This document shows, piece by piece, positions 44,943 to 57,374 of a stretch of 64,000 nt of DNA. The stretch spans positions 3,286,001-3,350,000 of the forward strand of contig OX596340.1 in NCBI GenBank assembly GCA_951394405.1. Direction: 5' to 3'. Origin of the DNA: Coprinellus micaceus (taxonomy: Eukaryota; Basidiomycota; Agaricomycetes; Agaricales; Psathyrellaceae). Both the position numbers and the translations under genes were made by a program. The notes beneath the pieces were generated by a model. It ran no database searches, was not told the origin of the DNA, and worked only from the letters and a program-made list of their open reading frames with translations. Each line of letters opens with the position of its first letter. Position 1 is the stretch's first letter.

Positions 44943-45757
44943 GTGAGCGAAGTGATCTCCGGTGGGGTGGCGCTTGATTCCCCAGTCCGAGTTTGTTGGG
45001 ACTTAATGTGCCGGGACTTTCATACGGACTCGGATGTCTTCACTCCCCTTCATAGTCTAAGGTTAAGGGACTTCTCGTTTATGTCTTTTATTTTGAAACA
45101 AGACTTGTTTATAGTTAAGTACAGTGAATGCAACTTGAATGCAACTTCCGTGTGCCTAATGGTCAAAAATGCCGAGATAAAATGCTGCGCAACACGTCGG
45201 CCCACTTCACACAGGTCAGCTGTGGGAGCTTGTGGGCGCTCGTTGCTCGTGGTTGCGTCCCGCTTGTTCTCCATGCTGGTGGGTGGTATTGAGCATCAAT
45301 AATGCTCAGTCCACCTCGTTTATATGTAGGAGCCTGTGCATTCTTGGGGTACGACCTTGCGGCAACCGATCGATGGTGCCTATATTGGGCACCGCGGATT
45401 GATCGGCGCTTGTACGTCAAGCGGGCGCTGAGACAGCTGTCTAGGGTGCCGTACGTCTCAGCGTCCATGGTTCTTTGGGTTATAGAGCCGTCGTTGAGTC
45501 GCATCGACTCCCACGGCTTCTTCCTTTCCCCCCACCACATCCCCCCCACTCGAGTCCGCGTTATGGTGCGTCCCCTCCCTCCTCCATATCAAATGCTCGC
45601 TTAACGACCATCTGTTCCGCCCTTCGTCAGCGACGAATTCTTTGGGGTCACGGTCAGCACCCGTTCAACTGTGCAGTTGAACGGAGAGTCCCAATGCTTC
45701 TGGTACAAAGGTGAGTGCGAGTTCTTTTGGGGTTCGCGTTTCCCCCCGGTTGACTCC
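44943..45757. other. hAT internal non-coding region
   Basis: Lies between the divergent starts of the small gene and the transposase, so it probably holds both promoters. A CT-rich stretch (45520-45590) precedes the transposase ATG. No supported gene. Confidence 0.4.
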
Positions 45758-48714
45758 ATGGCCAACCAATCGACTCTTGCCCCGTCACATCAATCCGCTC
45801 GTGAACGTCGCCCCACAGCCCGTGCTGCCGAGTCTGCGATCCAGAATGCACCTACCGCCCAACGCCGCCAGCGTGCCACGTCAGACGATGGTAGCAACAA
45901 CAGCGAGTCCGAATCGGAGGACACCCCTGCCCCCACGCCCGGTCCCCCACTCTCGCGCCTCCAGGCGTTCAATATTCGGTACAAGGTGGCAGAACGAACG
46001 AACGAGGAGGTCCTGGGTGCGTGTTTTTTCTCTCTACAACGTGTCCCCTGTCCGACATCCACCTGCTCGCAGCTAAACAGGTCGCGAAGTGGACCTCCCC
46101 CGCCTACGACCATTTCAAGACGCCGCCCACCATCGTCGTGAAGACTGATGGCAACATTGTTTACTATTTCTATTGCTTAACGTATGTCTTCCTTTTAGTT
46201 CGTGCCTTGCGGGCGCCCTCATACCATGCACCAGGAACGTCAACGAGTATGTCTCTCGTGCCCGTCACGATGAGACAACATCCAACCTTGTGCGTCACTG
46301 CGGACGCTGTGTTCGTGGTACTGGCTTGGCGGAGGCCCTTGCCTTGTCGAACTACATTCATGGTTCATCCTATGACAAGGCTCGCCATCGTGTGGATGTA
46401 TGCTTGTGGATCTGTCGTCGCCACCGTCCCTATGCGATCATCGAAGACCCCGAGCTCCTCAACATCTTCAAGAACCTCCATGGCCCCGTCGAGACCCCGT
46501 CGGCCTCTACCGTCTCGCGCGATGTCAAGGAGATCTTCGGTTGGACGAAGGACAACGTCATTGAAGTTCTCGCTGCCGTCGAGGGTAAGATCCACCTCAC
46601 TGCTGATGGGTGGACCTCGCCGAACACCATTGCGTTCCTCAGTGTCACAATTCAGTTCGTTCGTGGCTCGAATATCATCACCTTCCCTCTCGACTTCATC
46701 AAGTATGTCCTTCGCCTCTTGCTTCGGATCCTACCTAACATGTATTAGGTTAACGAAAGCCCACACTGGTCGGTACTTGGCGATGCGCCTGGCTCAATGC
46801 CTCCAAGATTTCCGCCTTGGGAATAAGGTATGTTCATATCTATGTATGTCATGTGTCTTGCTCATCGTGCTCCCGTAGCTCATGGGGTTCACTGGTGACA
46901 ATGGGTCAAACAACGACACCATGGTCGATGAACTTGGTGTTCTACTTCCAGGGTTCCCGGGGGCTTCGCATCGGGCTCGGTGCATTGCCCATGTGCTGAA
47001 CCTTGTCGCCAAGGTAAGTCAGAGCCTCCTTCCATCTTGCATTGAGCATTGTACTCATTGCCGCAGGCTGTCCTCTCGGCATTCGCGCGCAAGGGCGGTG
47101 ACAAGGACCTCGATACGAGCGACAAGGACCTTGATATGGCGCTCGAAGAACTTGAGAACGAGGACGACATCCCCGTGCTTGATGATGATGAAGACGACTT
47201 CGATGACGGCGACGAGGTTGCGCCAGAGGTTGAGGCAAGTGACAAGGAGACTGTTGATGCTGTCACTGCTGAGGCTGACCTTGATGGTCGTCTCACTGCT
47301 CTCACCTTGAAGGATGCTGGGGCTGGATGCCTGATGTTAACCAAGGTGCGTTATCATGATACTCGTCTATGTTCCTCTCTGACCTGTTGGTCTCTTAGCT
47401 TCGACGCCTGGCCCGTAGCATTGCGAACAGCCCTACCCTCCTCGATGGGCTGTATGAGGCATGTGACTGGGCAGGCATTCCTCGTCAGAAAATCCAGAAG
47501 GATGTTTCGACGAGGTGGAACTCGACGTCGGAGCTGGCCCGATCTGGCCGTAAGCTTTGTCCAGCCCTTGATAAGATGGTCCTTATGGCTGAGTTCAATA
47601 AGTCGGGTGGGGTGCGCCTGCGTTGGTGCCATATGTCTGATGGTGAATGGTCTATCCTCGGTGACCTTGACCCTCTCCTCAATGTGCGTCACCTTCTTTA
47701 TTTGGCTTCATGGTTACCAAGTCGTTTGATTTAGGCGCTCTCTTATGCCACCAAGAAGGTCTCACAGTCGGCGACCCCTCTCATCCATTCCGTCATCCCT
47801 GTCATCGACTCCCTTACTGCGTACTTCGACAAAACCATCGATAATGCTGCTCTCCATCCTGCTGTCCGCCATGCTGCTCTCCGTGGTGTCCTCATGCTGA
47901 ACAAGTACTACGCCAAGACCGATGAGAGTGTGGTCTATCGCATCGCCATGAGTGTGTCATCCCTTTCCTTTCCATTCAGTTTATGCATGTGTTTATGTTT
48001 TGTATCAGTTCTTCACCCCGAGTTTAAGCTCAACTACTTCAAGAAGGCCAAGTGGCTTCCTGAGTGGATCGCGGAGGCTCGCCGTGTGGCTACTGTTGAG
48101 TGGGAGGCTCACTACAAGTCAGCCACTCCTCCGCAGTCATCTACCTTGGTCAATGTGCCCTCATCGCCCCAGAATGACGTGAGTTCTTAACTTTCCCTTT
48201 CACTGTTCTTTCCTCATTGGGTTATAGCACTATGCCGATGTCCGCGACATCTTCGATGGTCATCTCCAGATGTCTACCACTGAGGTTGATGCTCTTGAGG
48301 AGTGGCTATCCCTTCCGACCATCTCACTGAATGGCAAGATGGACACTATTGAGTACTGGGCTCGCGAGAAGGCCACAGGCCACCCTCTCGCACAGATGGC
48401 CCTTGATTACCTATCCATGCCTGGTATGTCCTTGTCTGGATCTCTAATCTTCCACCTTATTCATTATCCCAGCTGCTTCGACGGACGTTGAGCGTGCCTT
48501 CTCACGTGGTGGGCTCACCGTTTCCAAGTTGCGCCATTCTCTTTCAGACTCTTCCACACGTGGTGCGACTGTTCTTGGGGCATGGCATGGAGTTCCAGGT
48601 CTCATTCCTTATGACTTGATTGTCTCGAAGTTCAAGGAGAAGAGTAAGCGGCCTAAGAAGAAGGCTCGCCTTGAACCTCAGTCCACTGAGATCATTGATC
48701 TCGAGTCTTCGTAG
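45758..48714 (+). CDS. hAT transposase (11 exons, 812 aa, intact)
   Basis: Exons: 45758-46016, 46073-46181, 46235-46702, 46749-46827, 46879-47013, 47067-47345, 47399-47683, 47735-47951, 48009-48178, 48228-48423 and 48473-48714. The total of 2,439 nt is in frame, with all GT-AG introns about 46-57 bp. A BED-type zinc-finger-like start (HFKTPPTIVVKTDGNIVYYF, TSNLVRHCGRC) is followed by HLTADGWTSPN, FTGDNGSNND and HRARCIAHVLNLVAK, the RNase H-fold catalytic core seen in hAT enzymes. An acidic insert follows, then VSTRWNS and the C-terminal dimerisation region (TIEYWAREKATGHPLAQMA, AASTDVERAFSRGG). It cuts and pastes hAT elements via the 17-bp inverted repeats. No stop or frameshift was found. 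Confidence 0.9.
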
Positions 48715-48984
48715 TCGCAGCAGCCCTGTAACTAACTTCTTATGTGATAATTTGCTTGTTGTTCTTCATATGGTTATGAGTTACTCGTGAGTTTACTTGT
48801 GGGTACTTGTGATACTTGTCCACTGCTGAGTACTTGGATACTCGCAAGTACTTGGACCCGTAAGTCAAGTGATCCGTGGGAACATACTCGTATGGATCCA
48901 AGTATTCAGTTGGGCATGACGAGTACTCGTGCTGCAGGTCCGAGTATACTTGCGAGTGCACTCGTGCCATGCCTTAATCAGGAG

Positions 48985-49054
48985 TACGTATCAACTTCCA
49001 TTACCACCTTCTACCCCGCGGCAAGCGTTCCCACTACGGGAAAGAAGCTATCAG
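48985..49054 (+). other. Copia leader fragment between two insertions
   Basis: Short Copia 5' leader segment matching 62161-62222 on the other strand, left between the hAT element and the AGCT-rich element. Confidence 0.9.
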
Positions 49055-51683
49055 CACCTAGGTCACCCGAGCTGGCCGGCTCTAAGTCGGACCCAGCTCA
49101 CCTCAGCTCTCCGACTAGAGCCAGCCAGCTCTGGCAGGGAGCTGGGCTGGGCTGGCGGGCTGGCATCCAGCTCAGCTAAAATCGTGTCAGCTCAGCTCCA
49201 AGCTGGGGCATCTCCAGCTGAGCTGAGGTATTCCCAGCTAAGCTGAGAGTTGCCCAGCTGATATGGGGAGCTGAGCTGCTCCCATGGTGGGAGCTGAGCT
49301 GCTCCCATGGTGGGGGCTCAGCTCGAGTGTGCAGAGCTCAGCTCAGGTACAAGTTCCTCCCATCGTACTGGGCTTTTGAGCTGAGCTGAACCCTACAGCT
49401 GAGCTCATGCATAGGTGAGCTCAGCTTGGGGGTTACAGTCACACTATGACAGATGTGACCAGTGTGTGACACAACAAACAATGACAAACATGTCAAACAA
49501 ACAAGTGATGGTGTCACACATACATAAATAGATATGATGTCATACATGCCAAACTGTCAATGATGTCATGTAGATCTGAGATCGGAAATGACACTCATTT
49601 AGATAAGACTATTCAAAATCGCATGCCTGATATCAGAGTCAATTCTTGGCTGATAAGGATGATTTTGGTATCGTTAGAAAGCCCTTGTCAATCTCTATTT
49701 GGGGGTGTTTGTTGCGATGTCAACTTTGGCTCCCACGGATGCCATTTGGCGGATTTCAAATTCTAGGCTTTGCAAGGACACTGTTTAGGTTATTTTGGCA
49801 CACAATGTGATGTGTGAACAGGAGGGCATGTACTACCACATGACTACACATAGCACACTGGGCCTCAGGAGTATTTAGATAATTAGAAGACAGGTTTTGG
49901 CAGTGGAGGCAAGTGGACACATGCAACATGATCACCCTGCAACCTGCTACCACCCATAAATCACACAAGAACACACCCTTAAATTTGCCTGGGATGGTAT
50001 GTGAGGACCAGTGCCAGCATGCAGTGATCCCTTACATACTGGGGTTTGGATGTATTTGGGTTATTAGCGAACAGACTTTGACATTGGGGGCTGGCAAACA
50101 CGTGCAGTGTAATCATCCAGCTATTTGCTATCACCAATAAATCACACAAGAACCCCTCATCAAATTTGCCTGACCTCATATGGTGGTGTGGAAGGTGCAT
50201 GCATGCTTGTTCTATTGCATGCTCTAAGTCCCAGACCAGCACCATCCATTGCAATCAGGTGTGAAGCAAGTTGTGCAAAAACGGACATATTGCGGGTTTG
50301 GGGCGCCCGTACTGGTTCCCACGCTGTATGGTTTGTATAATCTGGAGGATGTTATCTACATATACAAATCTCAAAAGACACCTAAGCAAACGGACCACCC
50401 ATTACTATGATATTGACCAAACCGCCCTTTGGTACCAGTTGTAACCCTAGTGCAAAGTTGTTCAGCACAACTGCTCCAAGTCAGCACTGTTCCTCCTATA
50501 TCTTGGGCATGTGTGGTCCGTTTCCTTTCCGGTCTTTTGTATTCGGCATTTTTTTTGAATCTGGATTTTATGTGCATAGTGGTTTGTCTTCCCACGGTCC
50601 CTATCATACTGAACGCACATGCATATAGCTGTTGTTGAGTGTTTTTGGTGCTTCTAGCTTAATTCTGCATTGCTGGTATGGATTGAGGCTGGGAAAGATG
50701 CTGCTAGAGGTGGTGCAGGTAGCACTGGATAGGTCCCAATATTCATGGCGATGTTTGGAGCATTATGGGGCCATGAAATCACCTTTGCACATGGGAATCA
50801 CAAGATTTGTACAGTTTTCAGTTATTTTATAGAGACAGAGCGCACATGAAAGATGTATAAGGGCTATTATAGAAGCACAACATCACCCATAAACTATCAA
50901 CAGAACAAACATGCACCAGAGAGTTGGTACTGGGATGAAAACTGCACTCACAAGTGCCCAGATCACCGAAAATCCACAAGAATGCTTACTATCGGAAGGT
51001 GTATCAAAGGAGTTAAAGAGATGTAACATACATTCGAAAGCCCTCATTTAGGGCTTTCTAACGATATAAGAAACTCCCTTATCGGTCAAGAACTGAGTAC
51101 AATTGGGGACCTCGCAATCTGACCATTTCTTATCTAAATGAGTGTGACATCATAGGAGGTGTGACATCACAATATTGGTGACATCACATCACGTTCCTGT
51201 GCCTGAAAATCATGACCTCACTGATATATCTTATCACTATGACATCATATTTATTTTTAGTTGGCATGATGTCATTATCAAATTTGGTGAGGTGTGACAT
51301 GGATTTGGCAAACATACACAAACATGCACAAAGTGTGACAGCAGTGTGACACAAGCTCAGCTCCACAGCTCAGCTTGGGCAAAAGAAATGGTATTGAAAA
51401 TAATTATAAGTCTTTAGCTGGGTTACCCCCCAGCCCGAGCTGAGGGTGACCCAGCTCTCCCCAGCTAGCTGAGCTCAGCTTGCGTGACAGCTCAGCCCAC
51501 TGTCAACAAGCTGAGCTACACCACACTCAGCTCAGCTGCACACGCAGCTCAGCCGTTTTAGCTGAGCTGGACGCCAGCTCGCCCAGCCCAGCCCAGCTCC
51601 CTGCCAGAGCTGGCTGGCTCTAGTCGGAGAGCTGAGGTGAGCTGGGTCCGACTTAGAGCCGGCCAGCTCAGGTGACCTAGGTG
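49055..51683. mobile_element. Non-autonomous AGCT-rich inverted-repeat element (2,629 bp)
   Basis: Terminal inverted repeats begin CACCTAGGTCACC and extend, imperfectly, for over 100 bp; a 7-bp target duplication CTATCAG lies at 49048-49054 and 51684-51690. Both ends are arrays of CAGCTGAGCTG-like words (49120-49430, 51340-51600). Further inward are paired inverted stretches containing CATTTAGATAAG, AGAAAGCCC and a TGACATCA-type repeat. No coding capacity is recognised. The duplication length and long inverted repeats suggest a hAT- or MULE-like non-autonomous element. Confidence 0.85.
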
Positions 51684-51998
51684 CTATCAGGAAGTCCACA
51701 GACACTTACCGCCTGCGGAATTAGAGTAGTGATCCTTCTTTGAGAGGCCTGATTCGGTTGGACTGGGGAAACGACGCAACGGTAGCGCTCCCTCCATCCA
51801 AACACTTTCAGTAACCGGTACTCAAAGTGACAGCGGGGTTCCCTCTGCGGATCTTAGTGTAAAACTTCAACTCCTTTTTAGGATATCTACGTATTGGTCC
51901 GTTTTACCTACAAAATCACGGGCACTTTACCTATCACCTATCTCTTATCGTTTCGTACCTATCATTTTATCCTCTCCCATTCTTCATCACCTACCATC

Positions 51999-53324
51999 AT
52001 GGACTCTACCACTACGGCCTCACCCATCATGCTCACGGCTTACACTGTGCAGCAGTGGAAGTTCACTGTTGAGAACAAGGCCTTCGACCTCAACGCCTAT
52101 GGCATCCTCACTGGGGAAGAGAAAAAACCTGGGAGCAATGCCGACGACAAGGTCAAGTCCGACTATGCCAGTTGCCGCTCCAAGCTCATTGGCTACGTCC
52201 GGTCTACTCTCGACCACTCCCAACTCGAGACCGTCCTCTCTGGCATCCAAGTCACCGACATCGCTGCTATCTGGGAGAAGCTCTTGGAAACCTACCAGCC
52301 CAAGACTTCTGGCTCTCGCATCAGTGTCCTTCAGGAGATGATGGCACTTCGAATGAGGTCCTCGGGTTTCGAGAAGGAGACCTACTCCGACTTCGGATCG
52401 CATTGCATGGCGCACGCCTCACGTCTCACTGCGCTCCTCCCGCAAGGAGCAGAATACCTTGCAGAGACAACACAGACCGTCACCATCTCCTCCCAAACGA
52501 CATCAGACGGAGCAACAACGACGATTCAATCCACCAGTCGGGGAGCATATGAACTCCTTACGCCCTCTGCTTTCGAGGAAGGATACACGGCTGCTCATCT
52601 TGCGTGCGATCTTGCAATCAGCATGATCCCCATTGGTCTTGGCAAGGATGACACCATCCTCTGCAATATGCTCAACCACATCTCCACTGGGGACGACAAT
52701 CCCCTTGAAGTCCTCGATCACCTTCGCAAGGCCGACTCCCTCGCTCGCAACACTCAGCTTGCTGAGGGGACGTCCGCTGCTCTTCAGGTAGCTACAGCTG
52801 CCCCGAAGAAGAAGGCGAAGTACAGGTGCAAGGTCCACGGTTGGCAGAACACGCACAAGGACAAGGACTGCCGCTTCCAGAACTCCCAGAAGGCCAAGAT
52901 CGCTGAGACACCTACCACAGCAGCGACTGCTGAGGAGAGCGTCATGATGGCCAGTGTTGCCCACATCGCAAGTCCCCTTATCCGTCGAGCTCGTAACAAC
53001 CCCACTAATACTTCCTGGAACCCAGACTCAGGTGCAACCTCACATATGACACCCAATCGCAAGTGGATCCGTAACATGGTTGCGGTGAAAATTGCTGTGT
53101 CTCTCGCCAACAACGAGATCGTCTGGGCTACAGGAAAGGGGGAAGTACGTTTCACGCCTCGTATATACGGAAAAGTTGGCCAAACTGTGATATTCAACGA
53201 TGTACTATATGTTCCCGCACTTCGCAAGAACCTATTCTCGATCCCCTCCGTTGTTAAGAAGAGCAAAATGCGCATCGTAATTGAAGGAGACTCACTTGAC
53301 TTCTTCAAGAATGGCAAACTACTC
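51999..53324 (+). CDS. Copia gag and protease (plus copy, truncated by insertion)
   Basis: Start ATG at 51999 (MDSTTTASPIML). The gag region has the Copia UBN2-like pattern (WKFTVENKAFDLNAYGIL, WEKLLETYQPKTSGSRISVLQEM). A degenerate Cys/His motif (CKVHGWQNTHKDKDC) is followed by the aspartic protease site WNPDSGATSHMTPN near residue 343 and the FNDVLYVPALRKNLFS segment. The frame is open until the hAT-like element at 53325. Confidence 0.9.
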
Positions 53325-54701
53325 TGTAACCCGATGGGATTTGTTTAAATGATCCCCTGTTACACGGGAGCCAACAATTAAATGTGTCGCATTTAAATCC
53401 TTGTATTTAAATCCTTGAACCATTGGTTTGTGTGGTAGCTCTTATGCGTAACCTCACAAGGCTTCAGTGAACGGTGGTCTGTACCACACGATTTAATTAC
53501 CACCAACTGTTTAAACGTTCGCGTGCGCGGAGGGAGCGAGATTTGCGTGAATTGAAGGGTGAATTTTATTACATATAGGTACGTATCTAAAGGACTGGCA
53601 GCCTCTCAGTTAAGTACGCGAAGTGGACGTGGCGTGACGATAGGGCCTCAGCACGAGTCAGGATGCGAAGGCCGATTAATCACTGATTAAATCGGAGCTC
53701 GAACCCCTATCTCGCGCATCACCACTACCCTCCCCTCACTGCCGGCAGCGAGGGCGAAGTCGCCGACATTCTCCAAGTTCCCTCCTCCACTGCCGGCACA
53801 GCAAGGGAGGGAAGAAAGAGAAGTGCGAGTGGACACGCGATGTCCCCCATATTTATCACCGGCTAAAGCTTGGCCGAGCGTGCCATGCTTAGCCGTGTTT
53901 GTTTTCGTTCAACGAAGTCGCCTCGTGATTTCGCAACGCGACGCGACTGTTTGGATCGGCCAAATACCGAGGGGGTATATAAGTCCGTGCCTTTCTACCA
54001 AAGACCTCATCCCCTCTCTTCCCTCGACCACCACCACTGGACTTGGTGTCAAGGGGCTTTGCAGGGAAAGGCACGTCGGCCTTTGGGTTGGCGTCGGCGG
54101 GACTTGGGGCCATCAGGGGTATTCGAGCTCCGTTTAAACAGGGCTCCCACCTGATTAAACAAGCTCGACCCTCATCTTGGCACCGTGTCTTTGACGGTTG
54201 CATCCCGCAATCCCTCCTCGCCACAGGCGCAGGGGTTGTGCTGACGCTGGTCCACTGCCGTCCATTGCTAGGCCCTCTCGCTTTTCGGCTCAGTCCGCTC
54301 AGGGGTTCCACCTGATCGAACGAGCTCGAGGTTTGGGCGACCGTTTAAATGCTCGAGCTCGCCGTATTTAATTGTACCTACTACCCGTATGTAGCTTTCC
54401 ATAGAGCTGTTTAGCTTGTGTTTAATCAAGTATAATTCATTCCCAATCCACCCAATCTAATCAAACGCCAGCGATGTGTTGAACAGTGGCGTGTGGTGTT
54501 TAAATGGCGCGGGCGGTGGGACAATGTTCTCCGCGTCGGAACTCATTCAACTACTGTTTAAATGGTAGCAAAGCACTAGCGTCTGGCGGATGTGCGCGTT
54601 ACGCGCAACAGTGTTTAAACGCAGTCGTTTAAACACGACACATTTAATTCTTGGGCCCCGTGTAACAGTGGATCATTTAATCAAATGCCATCGGGCTTTT
54701 G
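53325..54701. mobile_element. Non-autonomous hAT-like element rich in TTTAAA (1,377 bp)
   Basis: An 8-bp target duplication AACTACTC (53317-53324, 54702-54709) and imperfect terminal inverted repeats sharing CCCGATGG and TTTAAATGATCC/TTAAATGATCC, extending to a CTGTTACACGG pair. The element has more than a dozen TTTAAA/TTTAAT words clustered at both ends. No transposase is seen. The centre contains overlapping unremarkable frames (53823-54315). Confidence 0.85.
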
Positions 54702-54709
54702 AACTACTC

Positions 54710-56967
54710 CTAACAGCTACCATCGACGGAACTGTTGGCTCTCTCAATGGGACAATGCTCGAAAACACGGAAACGGAGGCAGCCTACATCTCCAAGATCG
54801 AGAAGGAACTATTACATGAGAGGTTAGGGCACATTGGGAAGGATCGTCTGGAGACGCTTATGCGCCAAGACTTGGCCACTGGCATCCTGGTGAAAGAGGG
54901 CACGGAACTCAACGACACCTGCGAACACTGCATTGCAGGGAAGCAACATCGGGATCCATTCCCAAAACTATCAGCGAATCGCTCAACAGAGCTCCTTGGA
55001 CGGATTCACTCGGACCTCCATGGACCCCTTGCTGTACAGACACCAATTGGCTATCGATACTGGATCACATTCATTGATGACCACTCACGGTTCAAGGAGG
55101 TTGCCCTCCTGAAACACAAGAGTGACGCATTCCAAGCCTTCAAAGACTTTGTTGCCAAGAGTGAGCGAAAGCTCGGCACAAAGGTCAAGGAACTTCGTGA
55201 TGACAAAGGAGGGGAATACATGGGGAACGACTTCATTCAATGGTGCAAGGGACTTGGTATCGCACGGCAACACACAGTTAAAGCCACACCTCAACAGAAC
55301 GGTGTCAGCGAACGACTCAATCGCATGCTAACTGAAGGGGTCATTGCCATGCTCAACCAAGCACGCCTTCCCATGATGTTCTGGGGTGCAGCTGTACTCT
55401 ATTACACAGACATCCTGAATGCGACCCCATCCTCTACATTATTGAATACTACCTCCTATGAAGTCTGGCATAAAGCAAAGCCCGATCTGTCCATGCACCG
55501 AGTATTTGGCTGCCGCGTATACGTCCATGTATTGCACAAGGACCGCAAGAACCTCCAGTCACACACAGAGCCTTGTGTCTTTATCGGCTTTGAACCAGGC
55601 TACAAAGGCTGGAAATGCTACAATCCAGTGACGAAGAAGATCACCATATCCCGGGATGTTATCTTCGCTGAAAGCACCTTCCCTCGTCTCTCAACCGTAG
55701 GGAACGAACAGGCATACACGCCTATAGGCATTAGGGACATCTGGCCAGACGCCGATCTTGAACCGGAGAATCCACCTCTTGCACCACCTCATGCTCCCAT
55801 TGTGCCACCACTGCCTCCCCATGACCATCCAGATGATGGATCAGACGAGAGCGACAATGATGACGATGGAGACCAAGCAGCACCTCGGACTCCCGAGCGA
55901 CCTCCTAAGACTGAGCCTAAAACGCCAGCCACACAGCAACCGTCTATCCATCCGTCAATTCCACCTACTCCTACAAAAAGGGATCCCTCATCTACTCCCT
56001 CAACGAAACAGCTGCTACCAATACCTGCCTTGTTCCCAGGGCTCCCTGCACCAGCTGAGGATGGACCCATGTTCCCAGAACTACCTCCTCCAGCACTGGT
56101 CGCACCTCCCAGCACCTGCCCAGAAACGCACCTGGCCACCTCCCCCTCCCCCTCGCGAATCAATCCCTTGCAAGGCGAAAGTTCTGAAAGCTCCACCGCT
56201 AGTAGCACAAAGCTCCCGGCCTGTACGGAAAACGGCAACAACTGTCAAGGACTACCAAACTCGCAAGCGGAAAAGGGAGACGCGGTACAATTCCCAGTAG
56301 CCCAGGTGTGAAGGGGGTGAACAGGTAGCAGATCAAGGGGGTGCACAGAGAAACAATCAGCTACCCGAAAACAGAGGATGAGGATGAGGATGAAGACGAC
56401 GATGATGACGACGAACCTGTACAACCCATTGCAGCTGAGGACTTTGAACCTTGACGACGAACCTGTAGACATGGAAGATGCACTACGTGCCACCCAGTAT
56501 ACTTGATTCTCTCATCAGTCTATACCACGTCCCCCCTGGAAGAGACCCTGACTCTCGGACCAAGGCATGGCAATGGCATTCTACATGGCACAGGACAAAG
56601 CACTACGAGCGGCTACACGCCGTCCAGGAGATGCGCCTCGGACACACTGGGAAGCCTTTGCAGGACCAGATGGTGAACACTGGCAGACCGCAGCACAGGT
56701 TGAGATTGACGCTCTAACCACCAATGGCACTTGGGAACTAGTCGAACTACCAGAGGGACGAAAGGTTGTCGGATCACGATGGGTCTTCCTCATCAAACGA
56801 AAGGCAGATGGCACAATTGACCGCTACAAGGCTTGCCAAGGGATACTCTCCAAATGCCTGGAGTAGACTATGATTAGACATGGGCACCTCATCTCGTCTC
56901 ACATCAATTCGCGCGATTCTCGGCCCAAGCCGCCATGGAAGGACACTTCATCGAGACCATTGACGTC
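54710..56967 (+). pseudogene. Copia integrase and N-terminal RT (plus copy, frameshifted)
   Basis: Pre-integrase zinc finger (HERLGHIGKDRLE, CEHCIAGKQH) and DDE core (IHSDLHGPL, RDDKGGEYMGN, QQNGVSERLNR). The frame is open to 56311, but compared with the minus copy it is shifted at about 56100 and again at several places to 56860. Examples: an indel before the acidic linker, a changed PSILDS region, and a deletion after DGTIDRYKA. The RT continues at 62817 after the second Copia. Confidence 0.9.
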
Positions 56968-57347
56968 TGTAGAACGATGCAAGTATGACCCACTGTAAGT
57001 GGGGAGAGTTCGATGTTAGATTGAAAGTAAGTAGAGTATACAAGATACGCACCTGTAAGTGGGGAGAGTTCGATGGGGACTCACCCACTTACAGTGTGGA
57101 CTATATACTGTGGAGAACAATAGATAACCTATATGCGGAACAATAAGAAAGACAATAGACGTTCCATAAGTAGAGAACAATAGCAGTGAATGGAGATAAG
57201 GTGGAGAAAGAGAACAATAAGTGCGAGTATAATGGGAATAATACAAGGTGCTTGTTGTTCTCTGTAGAACAATAGAAGATAAGTAAAACATTCGAAATAG
57301 AGGTATTCTTTGTAGAGATAGAGTTGACATGAGCATTGTCTTCAACA
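56968..57347 (-). repeat. Copia 3' LTR (minus copy)
   Basis: 380 bp. Relative to the 5' LTR it lacks one base at each of three places (near 57172, 57210 and 57341). Confidence 0.95.
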
Positions 57348-57374
57348 CACCCCTCAATGTAATTGTCTCTGTAT

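Larger units (their letters stand above)
43957..48976. mobile_element. Complete hAT transposon (5,020 bp)
   Basis: 17-bp terminal inverted repeats TAAGGCATGGCACGAGT and an exact 8-bp target duplication ATCAGGAG (43949-43956, 48977-48984), the hAT hallmark. The subterminal regions are full of ACTCG/CGAGT words (43975-44120, 48780-48965). It encodes an intact spliced transposase and, on the other strand, a small spliced gene. Inserted in the Copia leader. Confidence 0.95.

Noticed and set aside
49120..49430. Regular AGCTGAGC repeats resembling an array
   Set aside because: Not a CRISPR: a eukaryotic transposon terminus with no uniform repeats and spacers, mirrored at the other end.
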